From Galaxea fascicularis (taxonomy: Eukaryota; Cnidaria; Anthozoa; Scleractinia; Euphylliidae): a DNA stretch of 64,000 nucleotides. Under the pieces are notes generated by a model. That model made no database searches. It was not told the DNA's origin and saw only the letters and a program-made list of their open reading frames with translations. How positions within the stretch are numbered: the first letter of the stretch is position 1; the number at the start of each line of letters is the position of its first letter. Location of the stretch: positions 555,001 through 619,000 of the forward strand of contig OX419339.1 of the NCBI GenBank assembly GCA_948470475.1, read 5' to 3'. Of the stretch, positions 48,663 through 59,460 are shown in pieces. Both the position numbers and the translations under genes were made by a program.

Positions 48663-48727
48663 CAATTACAGTGAAAAGTAATATAACATTTTGGAAATAG
48701 CATTAAAAAAAGTAAAATGATCATACA

Positions 48728-49766
48728 CGGTGGGGCCAAATGGCCCTAAAATGGGTCATTAAGACTAATTTTGGGTCTTTTGCCCATTTCTTCACCAGAC
48801 TTGGCATATATGCTTGGGTTGTTGTCCCAATCGTTTTGACATGATAACTAACAAGAAAACCTCAAGTGATGACGTCACAAATGATGACGTCATACATATC
48901 CTTGATATCAAGTTTCTTTTTTCAGGCAAAAAGATGTGCCGTTTGAAAGAACTTGACAAGAAGAGTTCAATACCGAAAACCGTTCCTTGCTACCTCAAAA
49001 GGTGCTCGAGTTATGACAGTTTTAAGAAAACAATTCTGACCCCCCCGGAAACCAAGCCAACCATACTTTTCTTCAAAAATCAAACCCCTTGATATTTTTT
49101 CCAGTTTTTGTCCAAGGTTGCTGATATTTTGCTGAAATAGAATGTTCAGTGTTTCCAAAAATCGTATGATTTTGGAATTTTCGTTTTCGACTTTAGAACG
49201 ACAAAATAAGTGATGAAAATATTGATGACGTCACATTTTATGACGTCACAAAAGTAGTTTTGTTGCAGTATCAGTGATAGAAAAATCTTTCATTCTGTTC
49301 TTTCGTATTTCATTTGTTCCTGTCATGAAGCAAAACCCATGTGCAACATAACGAAAAATGGTTGTTCCTAAAAACAATTATAATTTGGAAATATTTTACA
49401 AGGGGGGTCACCTCTTTTCTGGGCAAAGTCATCTCAAACTTTGAAAAATTATATCTCAGCTAGTTTTTGAAGTATGGACAAACGGTTTGCGGCATTTAAC
49501 TTGTCTAGATGTGCTCCTTTGCATGCAGAGAAAATCATTTTAACTTTAGTAAATTGGAATCAAGACCACGATATGACGTCATCAATTGTGACGTCATAAT
49601 TTGATATTTCCTGTCAAAACTGATGTCAAAATAATTCGCTTATTGTCCGACGCCCACGTGCCACGTTTGGTAGGTATATGATGAATAGTAACAAAGTTAT
49701 TGCAAATAATGCAAAAAAACCATGAATTTCATGACACATTTGAGGGGTGGTTTGGCCCCACCGTGA
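48728..49766. mobile_element. Non-autonomous DNA element with paired TGACGTCA motifs
   Basis: Termini CACGGTGGGGCCAAA and its exact inverse TTTGGCCCCACCGTG, 1039 bp, ATA directly at both flanks. No transposase. It contains six perfect TGACGTCA palindromes at 48870, 48885, 49226, 49241, 49574 and 49589, i.e. three pairs each spaced exactly 15 bp. Confidence 0.85.
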
Positions 49767-50345
49767 TACAAAAATCGCTCTCGGGGAAAAAAATTCGAAA
49801 GAAAAAATTAATTGTTTACTGATGTTACACTAGCTACAGTGACTGTGCAAAGTTTGAGGGCAAACGAACAAATTATTTTTGAGCTTCAGCGCTTTAAAGT
49901 GTCCTCTTTAAGTCAAAAAATTGATTCGAGAAAGCAGCACTAAGAATGTCAATCAAAGGGGAACTTTAAAACCGTCATTTCTCCGCCAAAATGTAGTCTT
50001 TTTCAATATATATTTTTTTCAAATAAAAGATCACACTTCCACCATTTCAAGCCAAAAATTCAAATGTAGAGAAAATTGCCGATTTGAAAGTATATTGTCA
50101 TCTTAATTTAGAGAACTTCCCTCCGAATATGTGCCGTTCCCAGAAGATCACCAATGTTATGAAGCTCAGAGATAAATAGGTGCGGTTACACTAGACCTCT
50201 TGCCCATGGGGAACCTTCGGGTTACGGCTTGGGTTGGGTTTACCCTGGGTTATGATCGACTCCCCGTTTGCGGTTACACGCTTGTAAATTACCCAAGGGG
50301 AAAGTAAGCGTTAACCTGATTTGGCGGGATTACCTGCATGTAAAC

Positions 50346-51603
50346 ATGGAAGATCTGAACAACGAACTTTTCTTTGGCTTAATTTCGGTAATTGTCACGG
50401 CGCGTCTCTTAAATCGTCCACCTCAATTAAGTTCAGCGATTCAGCGCTTTATTTTAAGAAGGCAACGAAGACGTCGACTTCAGTCACGCTTTCTCCAGTC
50501 CTTGCAACTTTCCCATTTATATTTTAGACGTCGACTTGCCGCTCGCAAGAAGAGGCGTGCTTGGGTTTTTCCACGTCCGCAGAACTGGTTCCAAGGACTT
50601 CTAAACGACAGAGTGATTGACCACTGGTGGAAAGAGAACTTTAGAGTGTCTCGAGGAACTTTTGAATTTATCTGCCAGCTTGTAGGGCCAAACATGGAAC
50701 GTCAAAACACTAGGATGCGCGAGGCTATTCCAGTGGACAAGCGAGTGGCTGCTAGTTTATGGCGTTTAGCAACCGGCGAGTGCTACCGATCCTGTGGATT
50801 AATGATGGGACTAGCGAAACCTACGGTAATTAGCTGCTGCCACGAATTTGTGCAAGAACTCTGCAACTTTCAAAACGAAATCATAACGTTCCCTTCTGCA
50901 AGAGCAGATGTCATAAAAAAAAGTCCAAGGATTTTACATGAAGAGCAAGGTTCCAAATGTAGTTGCGGCGATTGACGGAAGTCACATACCAATCAAAGCA
51001 CCACTCATCAATCACGAGGATTATTTCAACCGCAAACATTTCTATAGCTGCCTTGTTCAAGGGGTAGTGGATTATACAGGACTATTTTTATCCGTTGCAG
51101 CAGGATTCCCTGGAAGCCTGCATGATGCCCGAATGTTGCGCTTAACTGACTTTTACCGGGCAGCAGAAGATGAAGACATTCTCATGGAGCCTACCCTTGA
51201 TTTAGGAGGTACCGTAATTCGCCCCCTTGTGGTTGGAGACTCTGCCTACCCCCTAAAGACCTGGCTTCTACCAGTACTTAAAGATAATGGTGCCCTTACT
51301 GAAGATCAGAAAAAGTTCAATAAGGAACTTTCTAAAGCACGAATAATTTCTGAACATGCATTTGGCCTGATTAAAGGGAGATGGAGAGTTTTACTGAAAC
51401 GCCTAGACGAGGACCACAAGAGAATTCCGGACACAATCGTTGCATGTTGTGTTTTACACAACATCTGCATCATGAGAAATGAGGAATTTGATGGAGGCCA
51501 CGATGATAGTGATGAGGATGAAAATCACAGTGATGTTGGTGCACCCACACAAGCTGCTAGAGGTGTGCTACAAGCTGTTGTTGAACACGTCGCAAGCCAG
51601 TGA
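50346..51603 (+). pseudogene. Harbinger transposase (HARBI1-like), one frameshift
   Basis: The frame begins at ATG 50346 (MEDLNNELFFGLISV; the open frame extends up to 50268) and is split by an A8 run at 50915-50922. Removing one A would join it to the second frame, which ends at 51603. The C-terminal frame carries the DDE_Tnp_4 triad: AAIDGSHIPI, VVGDSAYPL and ISEHAFGLIKGRW. The N-terminal frame holds the HTH-type region (RLATGECYRSCGLMMGLAKP). A single homopolymer indel may be a true mutation, an assembly error or slippage, so inactivity is not certain. Confidence 0.9.
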
Positions 51604-52360
51604 AGTTGTGTATTTTTGCCAGGCTTTAAACCGTGTTAAAAAGTCAGATACCACATTACATGAAAAAGAATGCAATACCTGTAAATCATGGTTAAAGTTA
51701 ACTTTTATCTCTAGGAAAAAACAGAGACTGTCAAACAACTTTTAGATCAACAGAAATCGCACCCCGTCCTAAAAGAGCTGTACATTCCTTCGCGGCAGAC
51801 TCTCTTTGGGGTGTTTCGCGCGCACTTTCGCGGAATAAGAAAAGGTTTGCAATTTGCAAAACGGAGTCGTTCAATTTCATGTTAATTATTTAATAAGGCT
51901 CGTTTCAAACGTCGTGTTGGTGCCGTGCCGATCTCAATTCATAAATTATAACTGTTTTGAACACCGTTGCAAAACACCAATTTGAAATATTTCGTACATA
52001 CAATTCCCCTAATTTGTTTTTAACAAAATGCGACTTATTAAATTAGACGACTGAAACACACTACAATCGAAACCGGCTTAATAGGACCTTTGAAACAGGC
52101 CTAATTCTTTAATACGTGATTCGAAACATGAATTCAAATGAACTTTGTTGAAAGTTAATCACGAAAGCTCTCAGTTAGCGGCGAGAAATCAACTTGATAA
52201 ACTAACAAATGTGATTTCAACAAAACACCGATTCCGTGTCACTGTAACGCGGTAACAAGAAAATTTGCATAAAAGTCGTTCAAATTCAAATATCAACAAA
52301 TGCTGACAAACCATTCAAATACTTCCCTATTTTCTGAAACGCGTAGTTAACAAGTAAAAT

Positions 52361-53449
52361 TTACTTTTTGGAAGCGAAAATGTCCCCTAATTTCGCTAAA
52401 ACAGCGACAGTAAATTCCTGGTGTCTCCTCTTAGCATCTTCTTGAGACTTCATCATGGCCTGCAGCATTCGTTCGTCTTTCTCTTCCGATCTTTGAAATG
52501 CCTCTTGCTGGGCCTCAAACATGTGGAGTATGGCATTTTCTGTGTCCGTGGAATCGATACTTGTCGTCTTTCGCTTTTTTCGTTGAAGACCTGACGGATT
52601 TTTCTTTTGATTTGGTTGTTTGATTTTGGTGTTGTCGTCTTCTCCTGGTTCCGTATCGGTAATAGGATCAGCAGTTGTTGCTACGCAATCACTTTCCTCG
52701 CCCGCACTCACTTCTTCACTGCCTTTTCTCTTCAGTGAAGCCACGTTGGTTTCCTTCACAAATTTGGGGTTGACTTTGTCTGAGCTGGCCATGAATTCAT
52801 CGATGTCATCGTAAAATTCGCAGGTCTTGCGGTCTCGTCCGGTCCTGTTGTTGTTGTCACAAACATTTTTGTATTTATCGAATACGCCTCTCCATTTTTC
52901 TTTAATCTGCACTAAAGTTTTCGATGTGTCGATTCCAGCTTCCCTGCACAATTGAATAAATTCATCCATGATACTCTCCCATACACTTTTCTTGCCGTGA
53001 GCGCTTCTCGTTGCTTTTAGCAAGTTGTGATGTTGTTTGTAAGCTGATATCAGGCATTTCACCTCTGGATTTGACCAGCTACAACGCTTGCTTTTCGCTT
53101 CAGTGGATTCACTTGGTAAAGACCCGCAACTGCTGGTGCTTTCGGCTGGGCTACAAGGACGACCAGATGGAAGAAACGGGAAATAGCCTCCAACGGGAAA
53201 ACAAGGAAACTGCTGATACTGATTTACATTTGGCGGTTCTTGCACAAGGTAGGAAGGGCCAGCTTGCTCAACATGTCGCTGCGTCATACGCTGCTCAAAC
53301 AGATATCCATTTCTACACTGAACAGCACTAGCTGGATCCTGTTCGATATCATTACTGTAGAAACAGGAAATGCCATCAAATTAAAGTATAATCTACGATA
53401 CAAATAGAAACGTGAACAATACTCACATCATTGCGCGAAAGCCAGCCAT
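52361..53449 (-). CDS. Harbinger accessory protein, MADF/Myb-SANT-like, 338 aa
   Basis: Two exons: 53427-53449 (MAGFRAM plus two bases, donor AT|GTGAGT) and 52361-53354 (acceptor TTTCTACAG). Together 1017 nt with matched phase. After a Pro/Gln-rich N-terminus there is a SANT/MADF-type trihelix (CSWSNPEVKCLISAYKQHH, VWESIMDEFIQL, VQIKEKWRGVFDKYKNV). Then come an acidic linker, basic clusters typical of nuclear localisation (QRKKRKTT) and a C-terminal coiled coil. In characterised Harbinger elements the partner protein helps bring the transposase into the nucleus and to the ends. Intact. Confidence 0.9.
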
Positions 53450-53707
53450 GTCGTTTACACAGTTCATCACAGCACGTAGTTTCTTGCGTTCGGCAGTCTT
53501 GTGATTGGTTGAGCCGCTCTGGGGTCTTGTTAACCATAAGACTTACATCTGGAACTGTCATGGGCAATTCCTTTGTTCTCTTTGACGTATCCACGGAAAT
53601 TTCCCGGAGGCTATTTCCCTTTGGGCAGATCGGTTACACATAAGAAAATGCTTCCCCGTGGGAAAAAGCCAGTTACCCAAGGGCAAAATAGCTAGTGTAA
53701 CCGCAGC

Positions 53708-55283
53708 TATTGATTGAGCCTGAGATCCACTCAGTGTACTTACCCAGCCCTTTTCGATGTTGCCGAGTGCGCCAATCGCAACTGGTACTGTCTCTGTTTG
53801 CATTCACGTTCGGGCGTTTTAAATTTCAAAATCCTTATACTCTGAGAATTTCTCAACTACCTTAAGTGAAGTTTTTTTTTTTTTTGGGATGTACTGCCAT
53901 ATCAATGATTTGGTATGTCTTATTTTTGCGATCTTTAATCCCGCGGGATGTCGGGATTGTTGGCTGCCTTCACTTCCTACGTCACGCATGAGGTTATTCC
54001 TTTTGATATTGTTCCTTCATTAGTTTCTATGACTGTTTCCGGCTGGTGATCATACCGGTTACGTTGATGTTGAAGTTCTGACATACCTTCCAGTACATAT
54101 GCAATGCTACCTTGTCGTGTCTGTGAATGTATTCAGTTTTTGCAATGTTGTTCACAGTTTCGTCATACCTGTTACACCTTCTGCATAATAAATAATTTTG
54201 CCGTGATAAGATCTTGTTACCGGGATTTGGTCTTGTACCGTAGCAATGAACACATTTGTTTCAGTCTTCAGCCCACTACCCCTTATCCACTGGTTGGTTC
54301 TGATGGTCTACGTTAGCTTCTTTTTCCCGGTGGCTATATTATCTACGCATTGCATTATTTTCCCTGAAGGGCATACATTGTTCCCTATTTTGCTGTTAGG
54401 CCTTTTGTTTCCTTTTTTTTGGCATGAATCTTGGCTGGTTCATTTACTTCTTTTGGTAACTCATGAAAACAAAACTCCTGCGAAAACCATAGTTATCAGC
54501 CTCTTTCTTGATATAATGCATCTTTTTTTACCGTCGTATTTTTATTATTATTATTATTAGCTCTTCACAGCAGATGTTGCGCATGGAACCCGGCATCCTC
54601 GGCAGGGTGTTAACACTGAAGTGATCATAGATACCGACGACTCTACGAAGGATTCTCGCACTCCTCAAGAGTACTATCTTTTGTAATAGGGATTAGCGAA
54701 GTCGAAATCCTCGACCCTTACGATTTCCTACAAGTTCCCTTCAAGCCCTCTTTGTATAGTCCCTAAAGACCTAATAACAACTGGAATAGTTTCCACTTTT
54801 TTCAATTTCCATAGTGCTTTTATCTCTATGGCCAAATCGAGATATTTACCTAGTTTCACGTCACGTCCTCTTTACTTTCCACGTCGCCTATAATTTGGCG
54901 TGCACTCCCCCTCTCTCTATAATAGTGATGAATATCCGGGTAGTTGTGTTATTATTGTCATTGTCATTGTTATTGTTGTTCTTGTTATTGTTGTTCTTAT
55001 ACATCGTCAGTACATCTTCTTTTTATAGTCCCATGATGATGATGATGATGATGATTATCATTGTTATCATTATCATTATCTCTACTATTTTACAGTTGTG
55101 ATGGTAAATGAGATGACTACAGTTAAGATGACTTCATTTAAGTGCAGGCTAAAGAGTGCTACTAAAAAGTTAACAAAGCATTTTACAACCGAGGTCTCAA
55201 GTTGATTAAGATCGGAGTTATTCTAAAAACGATATATTAGAATAAAGAAATATTTTGTTTGGCCGGACACACAACGTCCATAC
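53708..55283. other. No supported gene; microsatellites
   Basis: Contains a T-run near 53872-53885 and a (GAT)n run at about 55034-55054. The open frames are T-rich and lack splice context. Confidence 0.45.
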
Positions 55284-55360
55284 CTGCATCTACACCAACA
55301 GGACAAAACAGCAAAACGATAAGAGCAACTAGCTGAACCGTTGCTCCTGAAGCCAAGTGT
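55284..55360 (-). other. Orphan signal-peptide exon lacking ATG
   Basis: Acceptor TTTTTTGTTACAG and donor GCAG|GTATGG delimit 77 nt. Reading back from the phase-1 donor gives VQLVALIVLLFCPVGVDAG, homologous in DNA and protein to the signal exon of the UNG-like gene at 60793-60841 (both end VLLF... to DAG or HAG). At the aligned start position the codon is ACG (55339-55341), not ATG; no other in-frame ATG lies in the exon. Likely the first coding exon of the UNG-like gene at 45211-46043 (phases fit), decayed, using a non-AUG start, or preceded by an unseen ATG exon. Confidence 0.5.
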
Positions 55361-57181
55361 CTGTAACAAAAAACCGAATAATTAACAAAAAATATCCACC
55401 TCTAGCCACCGACACTGAGGTGAATAGCTGTTTTAGTATTTACTAAAACAGTGAGATAATATACACCACAAAAAATTTATTTTAATTCATATATTACCGC
55501 AACGATTGCAATATTTTCCCGCGTGCAAAAACTGCCGTCTCGTTTTCTCGCTGACAGATAAAATTTCTGAAGACATTTGTTTAGTCAGTGGTGACGACAT
55601 TTCTTTAAACGGAGTTGCAAACTATCTCTGTATTTGAAACCATTCTGTAAAAAAATGTCATTCAACTTTGGTTTTCAAGTGAACAAGTGAGGTTACGCAA
55701 GATTAATTTGCATTTGTAAACAAAACCTTTCTCATTGGTTTTTATCACGATAAACTGCGGGTTACAAACATAAACCATTACCTTTAAACACGGCCAAACC
55801 AAATTTAGTCGCTTTCTTTTGATTTCTTTGCTTATCTCTGATGCAAACCGGGACGCCAGTTTTTCGAAATTAACACAAGAGAGCACGAAACTCGCGAGTT
55901 GCTCGGAGGTAAATAGCAAAGGATATTCGGGGTTTGACTAGCCAATCAGAGAGCGCCTTCAATGCTATCCACTGTTTTAGTATATACTAAGCAAATTTGT
56001 CGACTCTGGTGAAATAAATTTTCGTTTGCTAATATTTGTACATGAAACTAAAAGCCGTGATTTCCGCCATAAAACCTGCTTGAGATTTTACAGAACAATG
56101 CAATTCATGAAACTAAGTACTGTACTTATTTCAAAGCCAAATGACCAAGACAGGGAAATAATATGGCAACAAAAAGTACTCACTATTACAGAGATGTAAT
56201 CGTAAGAAAGTCGCAAAGGAAATGGGTGAAATTGCTTGTTACATAAACGTTATAATGGTACACAGGAATGCACAAATAACTGCGGTCTAAGATGAAATTA
56301 TCAACTCTCCCTTAAGATCACGGGGAATTTAGCGCTTGGTCATCTTAAGATGCCCTTGTTGATGATAGATAACATTGCTCTCTCTATTCTTCTCGGTCTG
56401 TTAAGGTGAATCTGAATGTTGATCAAAAGAGAAAGTCATTATCTAAGTCTTCCAGGTAAAGGGTTGAAGAGTTAATAGCAGATAATGGACTCTAAATGGT
56501 GCCAACTGTAATGGAAGGAACTAAACGTGTAATTTACTGTTTTCAACATCTGTTAGTGCTTCCGGTGAGAATTCTGAGGTCGGGCAAACTACCATCCCGT
56601 CATTATCCTCTCTCTTATCTTTATCTTCTTTATTGCGATGCTTGGACACTGTAAAGGTCAAATTCGGACATACGTCTTCATTCAAATTTATTATACTAAT
56701 TATAACAAGGAAGTAAATTATTAAGTACTGGAGGTCAAAAGATTTTGGTGAGCAAAGAAGAGTGGATAATGAGTTATTCAAATGTTCAGTTCGTTGGATG
56801 ATTATCTTGTTGCCAAAATGTGAACCGTTGCTGTCACCTGCAAAGGAAACTAGTGGATTGGCAATTTACTGTCTCAGTTAACAAACTCCTGAGACTATGA
56901 GTTGAGTTATAATGGACGTTAAGAGTTCTACTTTGAAGTCGATAAGCATAGAATGAAAAATAGGTTTTGATAGTCCGAGTTGCTTTGATGTTTTGCTTGT
57001 TTCAATGGTTGAAATTGTTGCCACCTGTAATTGAATGTTTCGCTGCAAGGACTCAAAACCAAGACCCCAATGATTCTTAGGGCCTGACTGTACTAGGAAA
57101 CATTGTTTCCCTTGGATTGCTGCTCAGGTGGCTAAACCAGGAAAACAAAAAATAAGGTAGTTAATAATCCGGTAGACATTA
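55361..57181. other. Upstream region with possible untranslated exons
   Basis: Minus-strand acceptor-like TTTGCAG|GTGACAGCAACGG (near 56850) and donor-like AATA|GTGAGTAC (near 56185) could bound 5' untranslated exons of the signal exon at 55284. No coding exon was recognised. Confidence 0.25.
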
Positions 57182-58013
57182 GCGAGCTAAGCAACCACGA
57201 CGATTATGAGAACGACTACGACAAAATGACGCAAACGACTCAAAGAGACTGTGGCGAGAACTTCCTTGTCGGCGGGAAAAACATCCTGCTCGAAGACGAC
57301 AGCGACATCTCTACAAAAGTTATATTTTTTGAGTGTACGCCAAGGCATCTTTTAAAGAAATTCGTGAGTTATGGGCTACGCCACAGATATATTTGATGAC
57401 GAAGAATTGCTTCATTTCTACGACTTCTACAGTTCAAAAATCCCGATTTTCCGTACGGTTCATATCCACCGTTCCACGAAATGGAGGATTCTTAGCGTCT
57501 TCAGTGTCAGTTGTCGAGTTTCGAGTGCAAAAGCGAGACATTTCTCTGCTAGCTGATTCGCTGCAAATTCCAGCTACCTTCCGCTGTCAGCAGCGTTCTG
57601 TATGCGAAGGAGTTGAAGGATTATGCATTCTGTTAAGGCGCCTTTCTTATCCTTGCAGATACGGAGATATGATACCACTTCTTCACCTGCCATAATCTCT
57701 ACAGAAGAAGAAACAAAACAGCTTATTTTCAACGAAAGGTTGACCTCAACGTGCCTAAATTCAAACATCTGCTTCTGCGAATCAATGATTTAATATTGCA
57801 TTTTGCGGTTAAAAGAGCTAAAATAATGCGATATTTGGCTATAAATCGAAAGGAAAAACTAACGTTCTAGCGACGACGACGGCTCCATACTTTTGTCGTC
57901 GTTGACGAAAGCACGAGGACGGCGAACTTAAAAGCATGCGCAGTGTGTCCTAAAGCGTAGATTTCACTTCTGGTCATCCTCGTTCTCGTAATCGTCGCGG
58001 TTGCTTAAGCTCG
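57182..58013 (+). mobile_element. Non-autonomous DDE element with transposase N-terminal fragment
   Basis: Inverted ends GCGAGCTAAGCAACCACGAC and the inverse of CCGAGCTTAAGCAACCGCGA, about 830 bp. Inside, two frames (57371-57556 and 57510-57695) form the N-terminal part of a DDE_Tnp_4-type transposase known from cnidarian genomes (IFDDEELLHFYDFYSSK; then FRVQKRDISLLADSLQIPAT; CEGVEGLCILLRRLSYPCRY), separated by a frameshift. The catalytic part is deleted. Confidence 0.7.
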
Positions 58014-58019
58014 GTATTA

Positions 58020-59290
58020 CCGGAAACCATTAACGAACTCTTCTGACTAATATTGTGCAAGTGTTAGCAGAAGATATTCCTGCTGTAGAAGTAAATCCTG
58101 AATTCTATCTGGAAAGTATCGATATAAATCGTTTTCTTCGCAAACTCCTAGTATTGATATTTCATTAAGTCTTTTAAAGAAAATTGATGATGAAAAATGC
58201 CATTGGTCTTCATAAGATTCCGAGCAAGCTGTTGAAGATGGCTGCTGGTATTATCGCACCTTAATTCGCATACCGTTATATTTTCAAGTTCTATTCTCAT
58301 TGAGATATATCCAAACGGATGGAAATCGGCCAAAGTTTTAAAAAGGGTCTTAAATCGGATCCTAACAATATAGGCCGATAGTTTCTTAAGATTTGAACAA
58401 ATTTTTTTCAACCAACTCTACCATTATTAAATGATAACAAATTACTATCAAGTTACCAATCACGGTTACGCTCCTTACATAATACGGCTTTGCTTGAGGC
58501 AACAAATGAGTGGTCAGTTGACATCGACAATGGTCACTAAATGGCGCCGTTTTCATTGACCTTAGTATGGCATTCGAGACAAGTTGATCACGAGATTATC
58601 TTGCGTCATTCATGGGTGTTGACCAGGCAGCTATCAGCTGATCTCCGTCGTATCTATTGTAAGTGGCCGAACCTAAAATTGTAATGTCAACGGCAAACTA
58701 TCAACTGCTCGCGATCTCAGATGGGACGTTCCACAGGGCAGTATACTGAGTCCTTTGGTTTTCCTAATTTATATTAATGAGCTCCCCAACTGTCTGCTGG
58801 CCGCTGCGCTAAGTATGTTTGTTGATGTCACAAACATACACTATCGGCCGGCTAAAACGTTAACGGATCTTAAACAATCCTTAACCCCTGAACTAAGTAG
58901 CCTAAGCTGCTGGCTTAAAGCCAACAAGCTTAGTTTAAACGTTGCCAAAACACAGCAATGATAATTGGGTCAAGGCAGAGATTATCTATCCAAAATGAAG
59001 ACGTCGAAATAAGAACTGGCGATCAAATCATCAAGAGGGTCGCACAAACAAAATCCTTAGGTGTTACATGACCATAGATGCTCAATTTACTTGGAGCTAA
59101 GCAAACCGGCTGAAGAAATAAACAAGTAGGTATCCTCAGCTATAGGTGCCCTCAAACGGGTACGACCCTTTATTCCGAAGGAAACTGTCATTCCAATTTA
59201 TAACGCTCTAATTTTGACAAATTTTGATTACTGTAGCCCCGGTTGGGACTGTCTCAGTGGCTACTTGAGTGATAAGCTCGAAAAATATTA
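58020..59290 (+). pseudogene. Decayed LINE reverse transcriptase
   Basis: Fragments in shifting frames. The best is 58755-58961: FLIYINELPNCLLAAALSMF, then CWLKANKLSLNVAKT. The catalytic box expected as F/Y-ADD reads MFVDVTN, so both Asp positions are affected. Later fragments resemble the RT thumb and tail (KSLGV, PKETVIPIYNAL). Family is CR1/Jockey/RTE-like by motif memory. Dead. Confidence 0.75.
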
Positions 59291-59460
59291 TATAGATATA
59301 TTACGTATATATAATATTAATACATTATCATATTGGTTGGTTGGTTTAATCATTTATTTCAACATTTTATTGGTGGATTAATTATACGTTAAAAAACGTA
59401 ACTTGCACATTTCTTAGTATATCATGTTAACATAACTATTTAACGAATTCCGATTTAATC

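Larger units (their letters stand above)
46050..50178. other. Probable intron or intergenic stretch with MITEs
   Basis: No supported exon. It holds the elements at 48472-48662 and 48728-49766. If the UNG-like exon at 45211-46043 joins the signal exon at 55284, this is part of its intron. Confidence 0.45.
50179..53707. mobile_element. Nearly intact PIF/Harbinger transposon
   Basis: Inverted ends GGTGCGGTTACACTAG (50179) and GCTGCGGTTACACTAG (inverse, ending 53707) enclose convergent transposase (plus) and MADF/Myb-like (minus) genes, the standard two-gene Harbinger layout. TA flanks both ends; the usual 3-bp TWA duplication is not evident. Length 3529 bp. Near-identical termini and mostly open frames indicate recent activity. 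Confidence 0.92.

Noticed and set aside
54246..54560. 104-codon Phe/Leu-rich ORF resembling a membrane protein
   Set aside because: Hydrophobicity comes from T-rich low-complexity DNA; there are no splice sites or family motifs.
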